Shown here one piece after another: positions 1 to 9,052 of a stretch of DNA of 17,707 nt. The position numbers and the translations under genes were made by a program. How positions within the stretch are numbered: position 1 is the first letter of the stretch; each line of letters opens with the position of its first letter. Location of the stretch: assembly GCA_021784265.1 (NCBI GenBank), contig JAJXTA010000004.1:1-17707 (forward strand), given 5' to 3'. The notes beneath the pieces are model-generated. The model saw nothing but the letters and a program-made list of their open reading frames with translations. It did no database searches and had not been told where the DNA came from. This DNA is from a bacterium. GTDB taxonomy: Bacteria > Verrucomicrobiota > Verrucomicrobiia > Limisphaerales > J093.

Positions 1-556
1 GGGCAAAAAACCGCGTGAGCGTGTGGTGCCCGTAATCGGTGCCGCCCAAGACCAGCCGCTGGAGCTTGGGCCCCACCACCGGGACGATGCTCAAGATGTT
101 GGTGGCCACCCGGGTCGCCCAAAACCCCTTCTGGTCCCAGGGCAACAGATAGCCGGTGAGCGAGAGTGCCAGGACCAGGTTCAACAGGCCCAGGCCAAAC
201 CAGAAGTTGATCTCCCGCGGGGCCTTGTAGGCGCCATCGATGATCACCTGCATCAGGTGCAACAGCAGCAGCACGTTCATCACCGCGGCCGTGTAATGAT
301 GGATGCCCCGGAGCAGCCAGCCCCCGGTCACGTCGTACTGGATCGAAAAGACGCTCTCCCACGCCGACAGCGAGCTGGGGCTGTAGCCCATCCACAAAAA
401 CAGCCCCGTCAGCACTTGCACCGCAAAACAGAACACCAGCGTGCTCCCCCAGACGTAACGCCACCGCGCCCCGCCCGGGATATTCTCGAACAACGCCTCG
501 TGCGCCAACCGGCGATAGCCGGTGCGGTGCTCCAGCCAGTCACCCCAGGCGCTCAT
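1..556 (-). CDS. Cytochrome b (b6-like), N-terminal 185 residues, cut by window edge
   Basis: This is the membrane subunit of a quinol-oxidising bc complex, which passes electrons from quinol to the Rieske protein and across the membrane through two b hemes. Visible helices lie around residues 36-56, 85-105 and 118-138. His86 and His100 are 14 residues apart in the second helix (GIHHYTAAVMNVLLLLH), the spacing of the first pair of heme ligands. The segment GYLLPWDQKGFWATRV (135-150) matches the b6-type GYLLPWDQ motif. The sequence stops at TLTRFFA, just before the second heme-ligand pair expected in the family, so the gene continues beyond base 1. The start codon at 556 overlaps the Rieske stop by four bases (ATGA), which implies translational coupling. 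Family identity is clear; whether it is the short b6 form or a full-length b cannot be decided here. Confidence 0.93.
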   Translation of the reverse strand, partial: MSAWGDWLEHRTGYRRLAHEALFENIPGGARWRYVWGSTLVFCFAVQVLTGLFLWMGYSPSSLSAWESVFSIQYDVTGGWLLRGIHHYTAAVMNVLLLLHLMQVIIDGAYKAPREINFWFGLGLLNLVLALSLTGYLLPWDQKGFWATRVATNILSIVPVVGPKLQRLVLGGTDYGHHTLTRFFA

Positions 557-1104
557 GTCAGGGGAATCCGCCGCGCCGTCCCGGCCCGGAAGTTCTGAAA
601 CCGGACCCAGATTTCCGTGCCGTTGCGGAGTTCGACGGCCAGCTCGTCCAGGCCGCGGGGCGCTGGACTGCGGGTGTCCTGGATCCGCCCCTCGAGGTCG
701 AACGTGCTGTTATGACAAGGGCAGAGGTACCCGTGGCGGGCGGCCACATAATCCACGAAGCAGCCGGCGTGCGGGCAGATGACGTTGAAGGCCCGCAGGG
801 GGGTGTCCGCCGTCCGCCGCAGATAGACCGCCCCCACTGGCACCGCCGGAAACTTGTTCCACGCATCCGTATGGCTGGCGATGACCGGGAACTTGCGCGG
901 CACACCGTCCGGCGGCACGGCACTGAGGGAAGCGACCCGGATGAAGCCGGTGAACTGGCCTCCGTGCCGCCGCAACGGGTCCAGCAGCACCGCCAGGCCG
1001 GCTCCGGCGGGCGCCGCCCCCGCCAGCGCCCCGAGGACGACCGCGAGGCATTCCTTCAAGAAACCACGGCGTTTGGGCTGAGGGGGAACGGGAGCGGCGG
1101 CCAT
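553..1104 (-). CDS. Rieske [2Fe-2S] protein of the bc complex
   Basis: The protein (183 residues) is the high-potential iron-sulfur subunit that takes electrons from quinol and hands them to a c-type cytochrome. Both Rieske boxes are intact: C110-P-H112-A-G-C115 and C128-P-C130-H131. They supply the two Cys and two His cluster ligands and the C115-C130 disulfide. The N terminus has twin arginines (KRRGFLK, residues 11-17) followed by a hydrophobic stretch at 19-41, fitting a Tat-exported, membrane-anchored protein. SPAPRGLDEL (146-155) corresponds to the usual GPAPRPL proline loop. It is the first gene of the visible operon and its stop overlaps the cytochrome b start. No clear Shine-Dalgarno sequence precedes the ATG. 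The 253 bases to the divergent gene at 1358 hold no element I can assign firmly. Confidence 0.95.
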   Translation of the reverse strand: MAAAPVPPQPKRRGFLKECLAVVLGALAGAAPAGAGLAVLLDPLRRHGGQFTGFIRVASLSAVPPDGVPRKFPVIASHTDAWNKFPAVPVGAVYLRRTADTPLRAFNVICPHAGCFVDYVAARHGYLCPCHNSTFDLEGRIQDTRSPAPRGLDELAVELRNGTEIWVRFQNFRAGTARRIPLT

Positions 1105-1357
1105 GCGTCAACCGTCCGTAGGACGCTCGAACCACCGGCGCGGTTCCCGCCCGGGGGCCGGGGAACGTTCTCCGCCCGCGCCCGCTCGCGGCCAGCCGGC
1201 GGCGCCCCGCCGCGGGCGGCAGGGACGGACGGGGAGGGTTAGGCCATCGCCAAGTTTTGTCACAGTGGTCGCCAAAAATAGTGCATGCCTCGGAAAAGGC
1301 AATAGGGAACCCCTTTTTTGCGTGCGTTTCTCCGCCCGCGGGCCTAGAGTCCGGCTG

Positions 1358-2731
1358 ATGCTGATCTGGTTGCTTATCCTGGTGATTTTTGCGGTGGTCG
1401 GCGCGACGAGCTACTACAAGGGCGCGATCCGCTCCCTGGTCTCGCTCGTGGGCCTGTGCTTGGCGTTGTTCCTGAGCCTGCCGCTGGCCCCAACCCTGCG
1501 GCCGCTGGTGCCGAAGATGGGCATGACGAATCCGGCCTGGACTTGGCTGCTGCCGCCCGCCGTGGTCTTCCTGCTCTTCGTCCTCATCTTCGAAGGGGCC
1601 GCGTTCTTCCTCCATTACCGCGTGGCGCGGTATTTTAAGCATCACCAAGACGACGTGGCGCGCCTGAAGTGGCAGCGGCTCAATCAACGTCTCGGTCTCG
1701 GTGTGGGGCTGGTGGCCGCCGCGCTCTATTCTATTCTGGTGGGGTTGCTCATCTACATCTTTGGTTACCCGGCCGTCCAGGTGACCACCGACGACAGCCC
1801 GTTGAGCCTGCGCCTGTTGAGCAGCGCCCGCCGGGAGCTGGCCGAAGCGGGCCTGGACCGCACCCTCTCAGCCATGGACCCGATGCCGGGCAACTTCTAC
1901 TCCGCGACCGACGTGTTGGCCCTGATCTACAACAACAGCGCCGCGCTGTCCGAGCGTCTGAACAACTATCCGCCCTTCCTTTCGCTGGGCCAGCGGCAGG
2001 AGTTCCAGGACATCGCCACCGACACCGATTTGTTGAACATGCTCCAGACCCGGGCCATGGCCCTTGACATCTTCAACCACCCGAAGATCCAGGTCCTGAT
2101 GTTGAACCAGGAGATCCGCCAGCAGTTGGAGCAGATCGATCTGAAGGACCTCTACAACTACCTCCTCACCGGCAAGTCCGCCAAATACGACGAGGAGAAA
2201 ATCCTCGGGCGCTGGCGGATTGATCCCTCGGCGACCTTGATCCTGGAGAAGAAGAAAAACCCGGACATGTCGGCGGGTGAGATGAACCGCCTCAAGCGCT
2301 TGATCACCATCTTCCTGCCGAAGGTGTCGATGATGGCCACCCCGGACAACCAAGTCGTGATGAAGATGGAACTGACCGATGAGGCCAAGGCCTTGCTGCA
2401 GGCGGCGCAAAACGCCGTGCAGGCGGCCGCCCAGGCGGCGGCGGGCCAGACCCCCGGCGCGCCCCCGCCCGGAATGAGTTCGGCCATGATGCGCCGTTAC
2501 GGTCTGATCCGGAGCAACCCCCCGCCCGGCGGCGGCGCCCAACCCGCGACCCCCCGCCCGGTGGCCCTCCCGGTGGATTACAATGGGCAAGGCACTTGGA
2601 GCCACGACGACAGCAGCTACAAGCTCACCGTCAAAGACGATAAAGGCCGGGATCACCCCGGGCGAGCGGTGGCCGAAGACGACCGGTTGGTCGTGACCTC
2701 GCAGGGCCATTCCCTGGTCTTCGTCCGCTGA
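1358..2731 (+). CDS. CvpA-family membrane protein with extended C-terminal region
   Basis: I chose the ATG at 1358 because the protein then opens directly with a membrane helix; the in-frame stretch upstream is Arg/Pro-rich and looks non-coding. The product is 457 residues with four predicted membrane segments near 2-18, 25-48, 62-86 and 113-137. The segment YYKGAIRSLVSLVGLCLALFL resembles the conserved N-terminal motif of CvpA (colicin V production) proteins. Ordinary CvpA proteins end at about 160-180 residues; here about 300 residues follow. They hold a helical region (150-280), a stretch starting GRWRIDPS (284-291), an Ala/Pro/Gly-rich linker (about 345-405) and a short beta-like end starting GQGTWSHDDSSYKL (410-423). 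Family function is poorly defined (linked to envelope integrity and biofilm in other bacteria). The stop lies three bases from the stop of the convergent gene. Confidence 0.85.
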   Translation: MLIWLLILVIFAVVGATSYYKGAIRSLVSLVGLCLALFLSLPLAPTLRPLVPKMGMTNPAWTWLLPPAVVFLLFVLIFEGAAFFLHYRVARYFKHHQDDVARLKWQRLNQRLGLGVGLVAAALYSILVGLLIYIFGYPAVQVTTDDSPLSLRLLSSARRELAEAGLDRTLSAMDPMPGNFYSATDVLALIYNNSAALSERLNNYPPFLSLGQRQEFQDIATDTDLLNMLQTRAMALDIFNHPKIQVLMLNQEIRQQLEQIDLKDLYNYLLTGKSAKYDEEKILGRWRIDPSATLILEKKKNPDMSAGEMNRLKRLITIFLPKVSMMATPDNQVVMKMELTDEAKALLQAAQNAVQAAAQAAAGQTPGAPPPGMSSAMMRRYGLIRSNPPPGGGAQPATPRPVALPVDYNGQGTWSHDDSSYKLTVKDDKGRDHPGRAVAEDDRLVVTSQGHSLVFVR

Positions 2732-2734
2732 GCC

Positions 2735-3637
2735 TTACGGGGGGCCCGGGGCGGGGCCGGGGGCGGGGGTGAGTTTCGCCCGGGCTTCGTCGATCTGCCG
2801 CTGGATGGCGGCGGGGTTGGGGGAGATCTTCTTGAGGAGGGTGAGGTACTGGACCGCCTCGGCCCAATCGCCCTGCTTCTCGTCCACCAGGACCAAGTGG
2901 CCGAGGAGCTCGCGATAGGTGTAGAGGTCCGGCTCGGCGTTCCCATCCTGTTGCCGATGCCACTTGCGCAGCGCCAGCGCGTAGAGATTGTGGGCGCGCA
3001 CCGGGTCGTGCCGGTTCTCCTCGTCGATCCGACCCAACGCCAGCAAGATCTCATAGCTGTCAGGATTGGCCCGCCAGCCTTCGTGCAACAACTGGGCCGC
3101 CAACTCCGGCCGCCCCAGCCGAGTGCGGAGCCAGAAGGCGGCCACCGTGTAGCTCTCGACGCGGTGGGGGTCCAACCAGGTCGAGAGCCGCAGCCAGGGC
3201 AGGATCTCCCGCGCCTCGCTCTTCTGTTCGAGGTGGGTGTGGCGGGAAGGGAAGAAGTTCCGGCTAAAGCGGTCCAGCCAATCCTTGGGGGAGCCCAAGA
3301 AGCCGTAGTCCTCTCCCGGCGACCACTGGGTCGTCCGCGCTTCGGCTTCCGGCGGTCGGGGTGTCCGGGCCGCCTCGCTCTCCTCGCTCATGTGGAGTTC
3401 CTTCTCGACGATTTGGTTGTCGAAAATGGTGGGGTAGAAGCCGCTGTGGAAATAGGCGTCGGCCTTGAAGAAGAACTGGGCGGCGAACAGGCGGCGGCTT
3501 TCGCCCAAGAGGGTCGCCAGCAGGCCCCCGTCGCCCGTGCGCGAGCCGCCCCAGGCCAGGTAGTGTGGCTGGAGCCACGTCGCCAAACTCACGCAGACGG
3601 TCAGGAGGAACACCAGCACTAGGTAGGGGGAGGGCAT
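2735..3637 (-). CDS. Membrane-anchored TPR-like helical-repeat protein, third gene of the ABC operon
   Basis: This 300-residue protein starts with a membrane helix at 4-22 and has a linker rich in charged residues and proline (about 84-110). Residues 145-285 form helix pairs typical of tetratricopeptide repeats, for example RPELAAQLLHEGWRANPDSY (176-195), PVRAHNLYALALRKW and GDWAEAVQYLTLLKKISPNP (256-275). The tail (290-300) is Pro/Gly/Ala-rich. The start codon lies three bases after the stop of the ABC permease, so it belongs to the same transcript. By position it may be an accessory or scaffold subunit of the transporter, but no catalytic motif is visible and no function can be assigned. 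The repeat call is from helix pattern only, not from a profile match. Confidence 0.8.
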   Translation of the reverse strand: MPSPYLVLVFLLTVCVSLATWLQPHYLAWGGSRTGDGGLLATLLGESRRLFAAQFFFKADAYFHSGFYPTIFDNQIVEKELHMSEESEAARTPRPPEAEARTTQWSPGEDYGFLGSPKDWLDRFSRNFFPSRHTHLEQKSEAREILPWLRLSTWLDPHRVESYTVAAFWLRTRLGRPELAAQLLHEGWRANPDSYEILLALGRIDEENRHDPVRAHNLYALALRKWHRQQDGNAEPDLYTYRELLGHLVLVDEKQGDWAEAVQYLTLLKKISPNPAAIQRQIDEARAKLTPAPGPAPGPP

Positions 3638-3640
3638 GGC

Positions 3641-4417
3641 TCAGACCAGCGGGCGCCGCCGGAAACTCAGCCAGGCCACGAGTAAGAAGACCCAGGTGTA
3701 GGCGAGGGCGTAGAGCGTGGCGGCCGCCCAGGCCCACCAGGCAATCGGCGCCCAGTCATGCACGAGCAAGTCGCGCAGGTCGAACAGCTCCAGGTGGGGC
3801 AGGGCAAAGTAGAGGGCGTAAACCAGGGTCTGCGCCGGCTCGGGCAAGGTCAAGGCCACCGTGTTCAGGTGCCGCCCCACCAGCAGAATCGCGCTGGCGA
3901 CCAGGAAGACGATGGTGGCGTTCGAGGAGGGCGCGGCGAACACCAGTGACCCGGCCAGGCTCATCGCCACCACGATCGCCAGCATGCACCACTGGAGCCA
4001 CAGGGCTTGGAAGTAGTTGGTCAGCGGCCAGGCGTGTTCCCGCGTGGCGCTCACCACCCCAAAGAACAGATAAAACACCACCAGCGCCACGCCGCACGCC
4101 AGCCAGCAGCCGAGGAACTTCCCCACCACCACTTCCCCCCGGCTCACGGGCTTGGCCAGCAAGGGAAGGATGGTCCGTTGCTCCCGCTCGGCGGGGAGCT
4201 GCCGGGCGGTGGCCGTGATGGCGATGACCAGCGTCGAAACCCAGATCAAGAGCAGGCAGAGCTCCTTCAGGTACCGCGCGATCCGGTCGTCATGAAAAAA
4301 CGTTACCGACCCCATCAGCAGCGTGATCAGCGCCGTGAGGACGAACAGGACATAGAAATCCTTGCGCCGGTACAGCTCCTTGACGACGACCGTGGCGATC
4401 GGCCAGACCGCGTTCAT
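3641..4417 (-). CDS. ABC-2 type transporter permease
   Basis: The protein (258 residues) is the membrane half of an ABC transporter of the ABC-2/NosY-like type. It opens with the cytoplasmic KELYRRKDFYVLFVL element and has about six membrane segments near 21-39, 50-70, 100-122, 141-161, 166-182 and 229-251. The cytoplasmic loop LPAEREQRTILPLLAKPVSR (74-93) is a hallmark of this family, where it contacts the ATPase. The start codon overlaps the stop of the upstream ATPase by four bases (ATGA), and the helical-repeat gene follows after three bases. The substrate is not evident from the sequence. One ATPase with one permease suggests a homodimeric half-and-half arrangement. Confidence 0.92.
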   Translation of the reverse strand: MNAVWPIATVVVKELYRRKDFYVLFVLTALITLLMGSVTFFHDDRIARYLKELCLLLIWVSTLVIAITATARQLPAEREQRTILPLLAKPVSRGEVVVGKFLGCWLACGVALVVFYLFFGVVSATREHAWPLTNYFQALWLQWCMLAIVVAMSLAGSLVFAAPSSNATIVFLVASAILLVGRHLNTVALTLPEPAQTLVYALYFALPHLELFDLRDLLVHDWAPIAWWAWAAATLYALAYTWVFLLVAWLSFRRRPLV

Positions 4418-5172
4418 GCCGGGGTGGGGGTGGGCGGATAACCGATCATGCGCAAAAAGACCTGCTCCAGGCTGGCTTGGTGCTCCCGCACCAGCGCGGC
4501 GACCGGGCCCACGACCTTAAGCTGGCCCTGATGCAAAATCGCCACCCGGTCGCAGGCCGTCTCGACCTCGCCCAGCTCGTGCGAGGAAAAGAACACGGTC
4601 TTGCCCTCGCCCCGCAAACGGTCGATGATCTCCCGCACCTTCATCCGGCCCAGGGGATCGAGCCCGCTGGTCGGCTCGTCGAGAATCAGGAGGTCGGGAT
4701 TGTTGATCAGCGCCTGGGCGAGGCCGACCCGTTGTTGCATCCCCTTCGAGTAGGTCTTGATCGGCCGCCGGCGCGCGGACTCCAACTCGACCAGTTTTAG
4801 GATCGCATCGATCCGCCGCTCCGCCTCGCCGCGCGCCAGCCGGAACAGCCGGGCATAGAAGCGGAGCAGCTCCTCGGCGCTGAGGAACTTGTAATAATAG
4901 GTGAGTTCAGGCAAATACCCCAGCCGCTGCCGGGCGGTCGGCTCGCGCACGTCCACGCCGAAGAGCTGGGCGGAGCCGCGGGTCGGTTGCACAAAACCGA
5001 GCAAGACCTGGATGGTCGTGGTCTTGCCCGCCCCGTTTGGACCCAGGAAGCCGAAGACCTCCCCCGCGTTCACGCGCAGACTCAGGTCCGCCAATGCCAC
5101 CGTGACGCCCTGCCCCAACTCCCGGTTCCGATACTCCACCCGCAGGTTGTCGATGTTCAGGATCGGGTCCAT
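4414..5172 (-). CDS. ABC transporter ATP-binding protein
   Basis: This 252-residue ATPase powers the permease encoded next to it. Walker A is GPNGAGKT (44-51), the Q-loop lies near PEL (88-90), the signature is YSKGMQQR (141-148), Walker B is LLILDE (161-166) followed by the D-loop SGLD, and the switch histidine is H198 in FFSSHELGE. These are all the residues needed for ATP binding and hydrolysis. The frame stays open upstream to 5367, but that stretch is Arg/Ala/Gly-rich and unlike the family; MDPILNIDNLRVEY at 5172 is the expected N terminus. No strong Shine-Dalgarno sequence precedes it. It is the first gene of a three-gene operon, divergent from the oxidoreductase at 5406. It resembles the ATPases of ABC-2 exporters (CcmA/NosF-like). 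Confidence 0.94.
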   Translation of the reverse strand: MDPILNIDNLRVEYRNRELGQGVTVALADLSLRVNAGEVFGFLGPNGAGKTTTIQVLLGFVQPTRGSAQLFGVDVREPTARQRLGYLPELTYYYKFLSAEELLRFYARLFRLARGEAERRIDAILKLVELESARRRPIKTYSKGMQQRVGLAQALINNPDLLILDEPTSGLDPLGRMKVREIIDRLRGEGKTVFFSSHELGEVETACDRVAILHQGQLKVVGPVAALVREHQASLEQVFLRMIGYPPTPTPA

Positions 5173-5405
5173 CAAGCGCTGCTCGGCATCAAAGCGGCGG
5201 CGGCGGGGGGGCGTCAATGCCGAATCTGAACTTCCCGCGCGCGCCTTGGGCCCAGCGCCCGGCTCGCGCTGAGCCGCGGACCGGCGGCGCCCTCGGGGAC
5301 CTCCTTGGAGCATCCTCAGTGCCAGCCCCGACACCCGGCGGGGGTGCGGCCAGAAAACGGTGTTCAACCCGACTCGGTTCTGGCTAAATCCTCGCCCGAC
5401 AGCCT

Positions 5406-6494
5406 ATGACCAAGACCAAAGTTGCCCTGCTTGGGGCGGGGTTCATCGCCGACATCCACCTCGAGTCCTATCACCGTTTTGTCCCCGACGCGGAGGTGGT
5501 GGCGGTGTACGCGCGGCGGCCCGAGCGGGCGCAGAGCTTCGCCCAGCGCCACGGGGTTGCCCGCTGGTTTAGCGACTGGGAACGGGCCATCACCGATTCC
5601 GGCTGCGACGTGGTGGACGTCTGCTTGCCCAATTTCCTCCATGCCCGCGCCGTGCGGGCCGCCGCCCAGGCCGGCAAGCATGTCATTGTCGAAAAGCCGC
5701 TCTGCCTCACCCTCGAGGAGGCCGACGAGATGGTCGCGGTCTGCCAGTCCCATCGGCGCAAGCTGATGTATGCCGAGGAACTCTGCTTCGCCCCGAAATA
5801 TGAACGTGTCCGAAAGTTGGCGGGGGAAGGGGCCTTCGGCCAGCTTTATCAGCTCAAGCAGGCCGAGAAACACTCCGGCCCCCACAGTGACTGGTTCTAC
5901 GACATTAACCAGTCCGGCGGCGGCGTGTTGATGGACATGGGCTGCCACGCCCTGGCCTGGTTCCGTTGGATGCTGGGCGGCCAGCCCAAACCAGTCTCGG
6001 TGTACGCCCACATGAACACCGTCTTCCACCACGGGCGGACCCAGGGCGAAGATAACTCGGTGGTCATCGTCGAGTTCGAAGGCGGGGTGGTGGGGATCGC
6101 CGAGAACAGTTGGGCCAAGCACGGCGGCATGGAGGATAGCGCCGAGGTTTACGGCACGGGCGGGGTCTGCTACGCCGACCTCTTCCAGGGTAACGCGGCC
6201 CTTACCTACAGCGAAAAGGGCTATGGCTACGCCATGGAAAAGGCCGGCTCAACCCGGGGATGGACCTTCACCATCTTTGAAGAGGCCTTCAACCAGGGGT
6301 ATCCGCAAGAACTCAAGCATTTCATCGACTGCGTCCGGAACGACCAACCACCCCTGGTCACTGGGGCGGACGGGCGCGCCGTCCTCGAGCTCCTTTACGC
6401 CGCTTATGCCTCCGCCGGCCGGGGGCAGAAGGTGAAATGCCCCTTCACCGCCAAGGTGGCCAAACCGATCGACCTCTGGCTCAAACCCGCGTGA
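5406..6494 (+). CDS. Gfo/Idh/MocA family NAD(P)-dependent oxidoreductase
   Basis: The 362-residue protein has an N-terminal Rossmann fold with ALLGAGFIADIHL (7-19) for dinucleotide binding, the family motif EKP (96-98, in HVIVEKPLCLT) with the conserved lysine K97, and the C-terminal domain segment GGGVLMDMGCHALAW (171-185), where H181 is the usual catalytic-site histidine. Members oxidise or reduce sugars, inositols and related polyols; the exact substrate cannot be read from the sequence. There is no signal peptide, so it should act in the cytoplasm. A weak promoter candidate lies just upstream (TTCAAC at 5363, TAAATC at 5385, spacer 16) but would give a leader of only about nine bases. It converges on the aldo/keto reductase with ten bases between stops. 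Confidence 0.94.
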   Translation: MTKTKVALLGAGFIADIHLESYHRFVPDAEVVAVYARRPERAQSFAQRHGVARWFSDWERAITDSGCDVVDVCLPNFLHARAVRAAAQAGKHVIVEKPLCLTLEEADEMVAVCQSHRRKLMYAEELCFAPKYERVRKLAGEGAFGQLYQLKQAEKHSGPHSDWFYDINQSGGGVLMDMGCHALAWFRWMLGGQPKPVSVYAHMNTVFHHGRTQGEDNSVVIVEFEGGVVGIAENSWAKHGGMEDSAEVYGTGGVCYADLFQGNAALTYSEKGYGYAMEKAGSTRGWTFTIFEEAFNQGYPQELKHFIDCVRNDQPPLVTGADGRAVLELLYAAYASAGRGQKVKCPFTAKVAKPIDLWLKPA

Positions 6495-6504
6495 ACGAGG
6501 CGGT

Positions 6505-7491
<987 letters not shown>

Positions 7492-7606
7492 GCGTGATGC
7501 CTCTGTTGGGGCCGCTGCGTTCGAGCGACTTGGTCCAGGATGCCACGGACGAGCCCGATGGGCAAGCCAGGAGCTTGAACGACGAGCGCCTCGCGCCCGG
7601 TGCCTT

Positions 7607-7639
7607 GCCGGGGGGGCGCCGCAGGCGGCTGACCCCGGC
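7607..7639. repeat. GC-rich stem-loop between two minus-strand genes
   Basis: GCCGGGG (7607-7613) pairs perfectly with CCCCGGC (7633-7639), and inside it GCCGC (7618-7622) pairs with GCGGC (7625-7629). It lies about 47 bases past the stop of the secreted-protein gene and about 115 bases before the start of the aldo/keto reductase. It could slow or end transcription leaving the former, but there is no T-run, so it is not a standard intrinsic terminator. Confidence 0.35.
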
Positions 7640-7685
7640 CGACGAGAAGTTCGAAACCCGCTGGGGAGGTGGCGAGGGCCGGACG

Positions 7686-8495
7686 TTAGAACTTGCGCTT
7701 GTCCGTGGCCGCGCGGGACAGGGGCAGCAATGCCAGCAAGCTGGCCGCTAGGAGACCGGCGGTCGTGCTGGCGTCGGGCACAGGCTGACCTGAGTTGGGC
7801 ACCCGTTCACTGGTGTTGGGGGAAGAGAAAGCCAGCACCACGTCGTGCGCGGCGATGTAGTTCAGCAGCGTTGAGTCGGACGCGGCGGTGGAAAGGGTCA
7901 GGTGGAACTGGACGGTGTCTTGGACGGCCTGTACTCCGCCCGCGTCGCCCAATTTGCTGATAGCGCCGTAATTCGGGCCCTGAACCGACTTCGTCCCGGT
8001 AAAGTCTTGGCCGCTGGGAGAAACCATGCCCTGCACCGTCCCGATGCCGACCGTGCCGCTGAAAGAACCCAGGTCCTTCGCCGGCTCACTGAAACCCCAC
8101 TGCTTGCTTAGGTCGGTCCCGGCGCCGCCCGCGAAGTTGACGCCGGTTGATCCGTTGGCGATCTCCACGCTGCCGCCGGTAACCGCGACCCCCGTGGGGA
8201 GGTCAAAGCCGAAACCGGAAAGGATCGCCCCGCTGCCCGCCGGCGCCGCGCCCGCCGCCGAAGTGTTCTGAACCAGCACCGTCAACGTGGTCCCCGAAAC
8301 CGTCATGTTGAGGGTGCCCGAGAGCAGCGCCGGATTGGAGATGTTGCCTGACCCAGACTGGTAAGCCACGATGTCGTAAGGGATCAACGTGGCGCGGGCC
8401 GCCCAGGTCAACCCCAGCGCGGCAACCACCACACTGAGCCACACCCCCCGCGACAGGGTCGAGGGACTCAGATTCAATTCGGGTCTCGCGTTCAT
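7686..8495 (-). CDS. Secreted VPD-CTERM (exosortase-type) protein A
   Basis: A 269-residue exported protein. Residues 1-35 form a signal peptide with a hydrophobic core at 17-31 and a likely cleavage site after ARA (35). The mature part is rich in Gly, Ser, Thr and Val with a beta-sheet pattern, as in surface proteins of this class, and includes [15 protein letters not shown] (91-105), common in PEP-CTERM-type proteins. The C terminus is a tripartite sorting signal: VPDAST (239-244), a hydrophobic helix (245-260) and a basic end (R261, K266-R-K). This resembles VPDSG-CTERM tails processed by a dedicated exosortase in Verrucomicrobia, but Ala replaces the usual Ser/Gly after VPD. No catalytic motif is seen. 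A sigma-54 promoter and two repeated sites lie upstream. Confidence 0.88.
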   Translation of the reverse strand: MNARPELNLSPSTLSRGVWLSVVVAALGLTWAARATLIPYDIVAYQSGSGNISNPALLSGTLNMTVSGTTLTVLVQNTSAAGAAPAGSGAILSGFGFDLPTGVAVTGGSVEIANGSTGVNFAGGAGTDLSKQWGFSEPAKDLGSFSGTVGIGTVQGMVSPSGQDFTGTKSVQGPNYGAISKLGDAGGVQAVQDTVQFHLTLSTAASDSTLLNYIAAHDVVLAFSSPNTSERVPNSGQPVPDASTTAGLLAASLLALLPLSRAATDKRKF

Positions 8496-8575
8496 GACGC
8501 CGGTTTCGTTTTTTCTCGGTGCAACGGGCAGCGGACCAAGGCGGCTACCCTGCCGTGATGCTCATGGTCACCATC

Positions 8576-8592
8576 AGCATTAATTGTGCCTG
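8576..8592 (-). promoter_or_regulatory. Sigma-54 promoter of VPD-CTERM gene A
   Basis: On the minus strand the sequence CAGGCACAATTAATGCT has the GG-N10-GC core (GG at 8590-8589, GC at 8578-8577). It matches most of the RpoN consensus YTGGCACGRNNNTTGCW. It places transcription start near 8565, giving a leader of about 70 bases before the ATG at 8495. The nearest enhancer-like site lies about 120 bases upstream. An inverted repeat (TTAATT at 8580-8585, AATTAA at 8593-8598) overlaps the promoter. Confidence 0.68.
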
Positions 8593-8710
8593 AATTAACA
8601 GGCAACCGCGCGTTGCCGCACGCGTCTTTGTAAACCACTGATCCAAAACAGCTTGGGAAATGACGGGGCCGTGCCGGGAAACCGAGCCGTGCTACGTTCG
8701 AGGGACGAGA

Positions 8711-8727
8711 TGTAAAGAACACCGACA
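8711..8727. promoter_or_regulatory. Enhancer-like site A1, TGTAAAGAACACCGACA
   Basis: This 17-base site fits TGTAA-N-GA-N4-CGAC-R, which occurs four times in the window, all in the same orientation and all upstream of the two VPD-CTERM genes. Its ends (TGT and ACA) are complementary. It lies 121 bases upstream of the -24 element of promoter A, a normal distance for an RpoN activator site. The similarity to A2 continues past the core into a CTCCCG stretch. Confidence 0.62.
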
Positions 8728-8810
8728 CCCCTCCCGGGCCCCTCACCGGGCGCCATGCGACAAGTCGTTGATTGCCAATGATATGGAATCTGTGAGAGAC
8801 CCCCGGATGA

Positions 8811-8827
8811 TGTAACGAAACCCGACA
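8811..8827. promoter_or_regulatory. Enhancer-like site A2, TGTAACGAAACCCGACA
   Basis: This is the second copy of the shared site upstream of VPD-CTERM gene A, exactly 100 bases beyond A1 and in the same orientation. It matches A1 at 14 of 17 positions. A weaker look-alike, TGTGAGAGACCCCCGGA, begins 20 bases before it at 8791. Confidence 0.58.
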
Positions 8828-8842
8828 CTGCCTCCCGTCCAT

Positions 8843-8856
8843 CTTATCATTATAAG
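8843..8856. repeat. AT-rich inverted repeat beyond site A2
   Basis: CTTAT (8843-8847) and ATAAG (8852-8856) are perfect inverted arms around a four-base centre. It lies 16 bases beyond A2. Gene B has a similar AT-rich inverted repeat next to its distal site. Confidence 0.35.
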
Positions 8857-9052
8857 GAGCTAGGAATCACCTCTGATGAACACTTACCTCCATAATCAGG
8901 TTGCCTCACCCATCCCGCCCCGGCCCTAATCCTGGACCGCGACCGGCCTGCTTGCCGGCAGGCAGATCTCCGTTCGCAGCGGGGGTTTTATCGTGTGAGG
9001 TCGCGTGTCTTCCGGTGGCAGGTCGGGTGGGGAGTCCTTCGCCCGCCGGGGG

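Noticed and set aside
1257..1284. TTGTCA...TAGTGC as a promoter for the CvpA-like gene
   Set aside because: The -10 matches poorly and nothing else supports it.
1103..1357. N-terminal extension of the CvpA-like protein
   Set aside because: The extra 85 codons overlap the Rieske start and are Arg/Pro-rich; the ATG at 1358 begins directly with a membrane helix.
710..1687. Minus-strand open frame spanning the Rieske gene and the CvpA gene
   Set aside because: It is out of frame with the Rieske motifs, rich in His/Gln/Arg, and antisense to the membrane helices of the CvpA-like protein.
5173..5367. N-terminal extension of the ABC ATPase
   Set aside because: The extra 65 residues are Arg/Ala/Gly-rich and have no family counterpart; MDPILNIDNL at 5172 is the normal N terminus.
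8603..8620. A second GG...GC pair on the minus strand (GGCAACGCGCGGTTGC) near promoter A
   Set aside because: The spacing between GG and GC is 12 bases, not the 10 required for sigma-54; the element at 8576-8592 has the right spacing.
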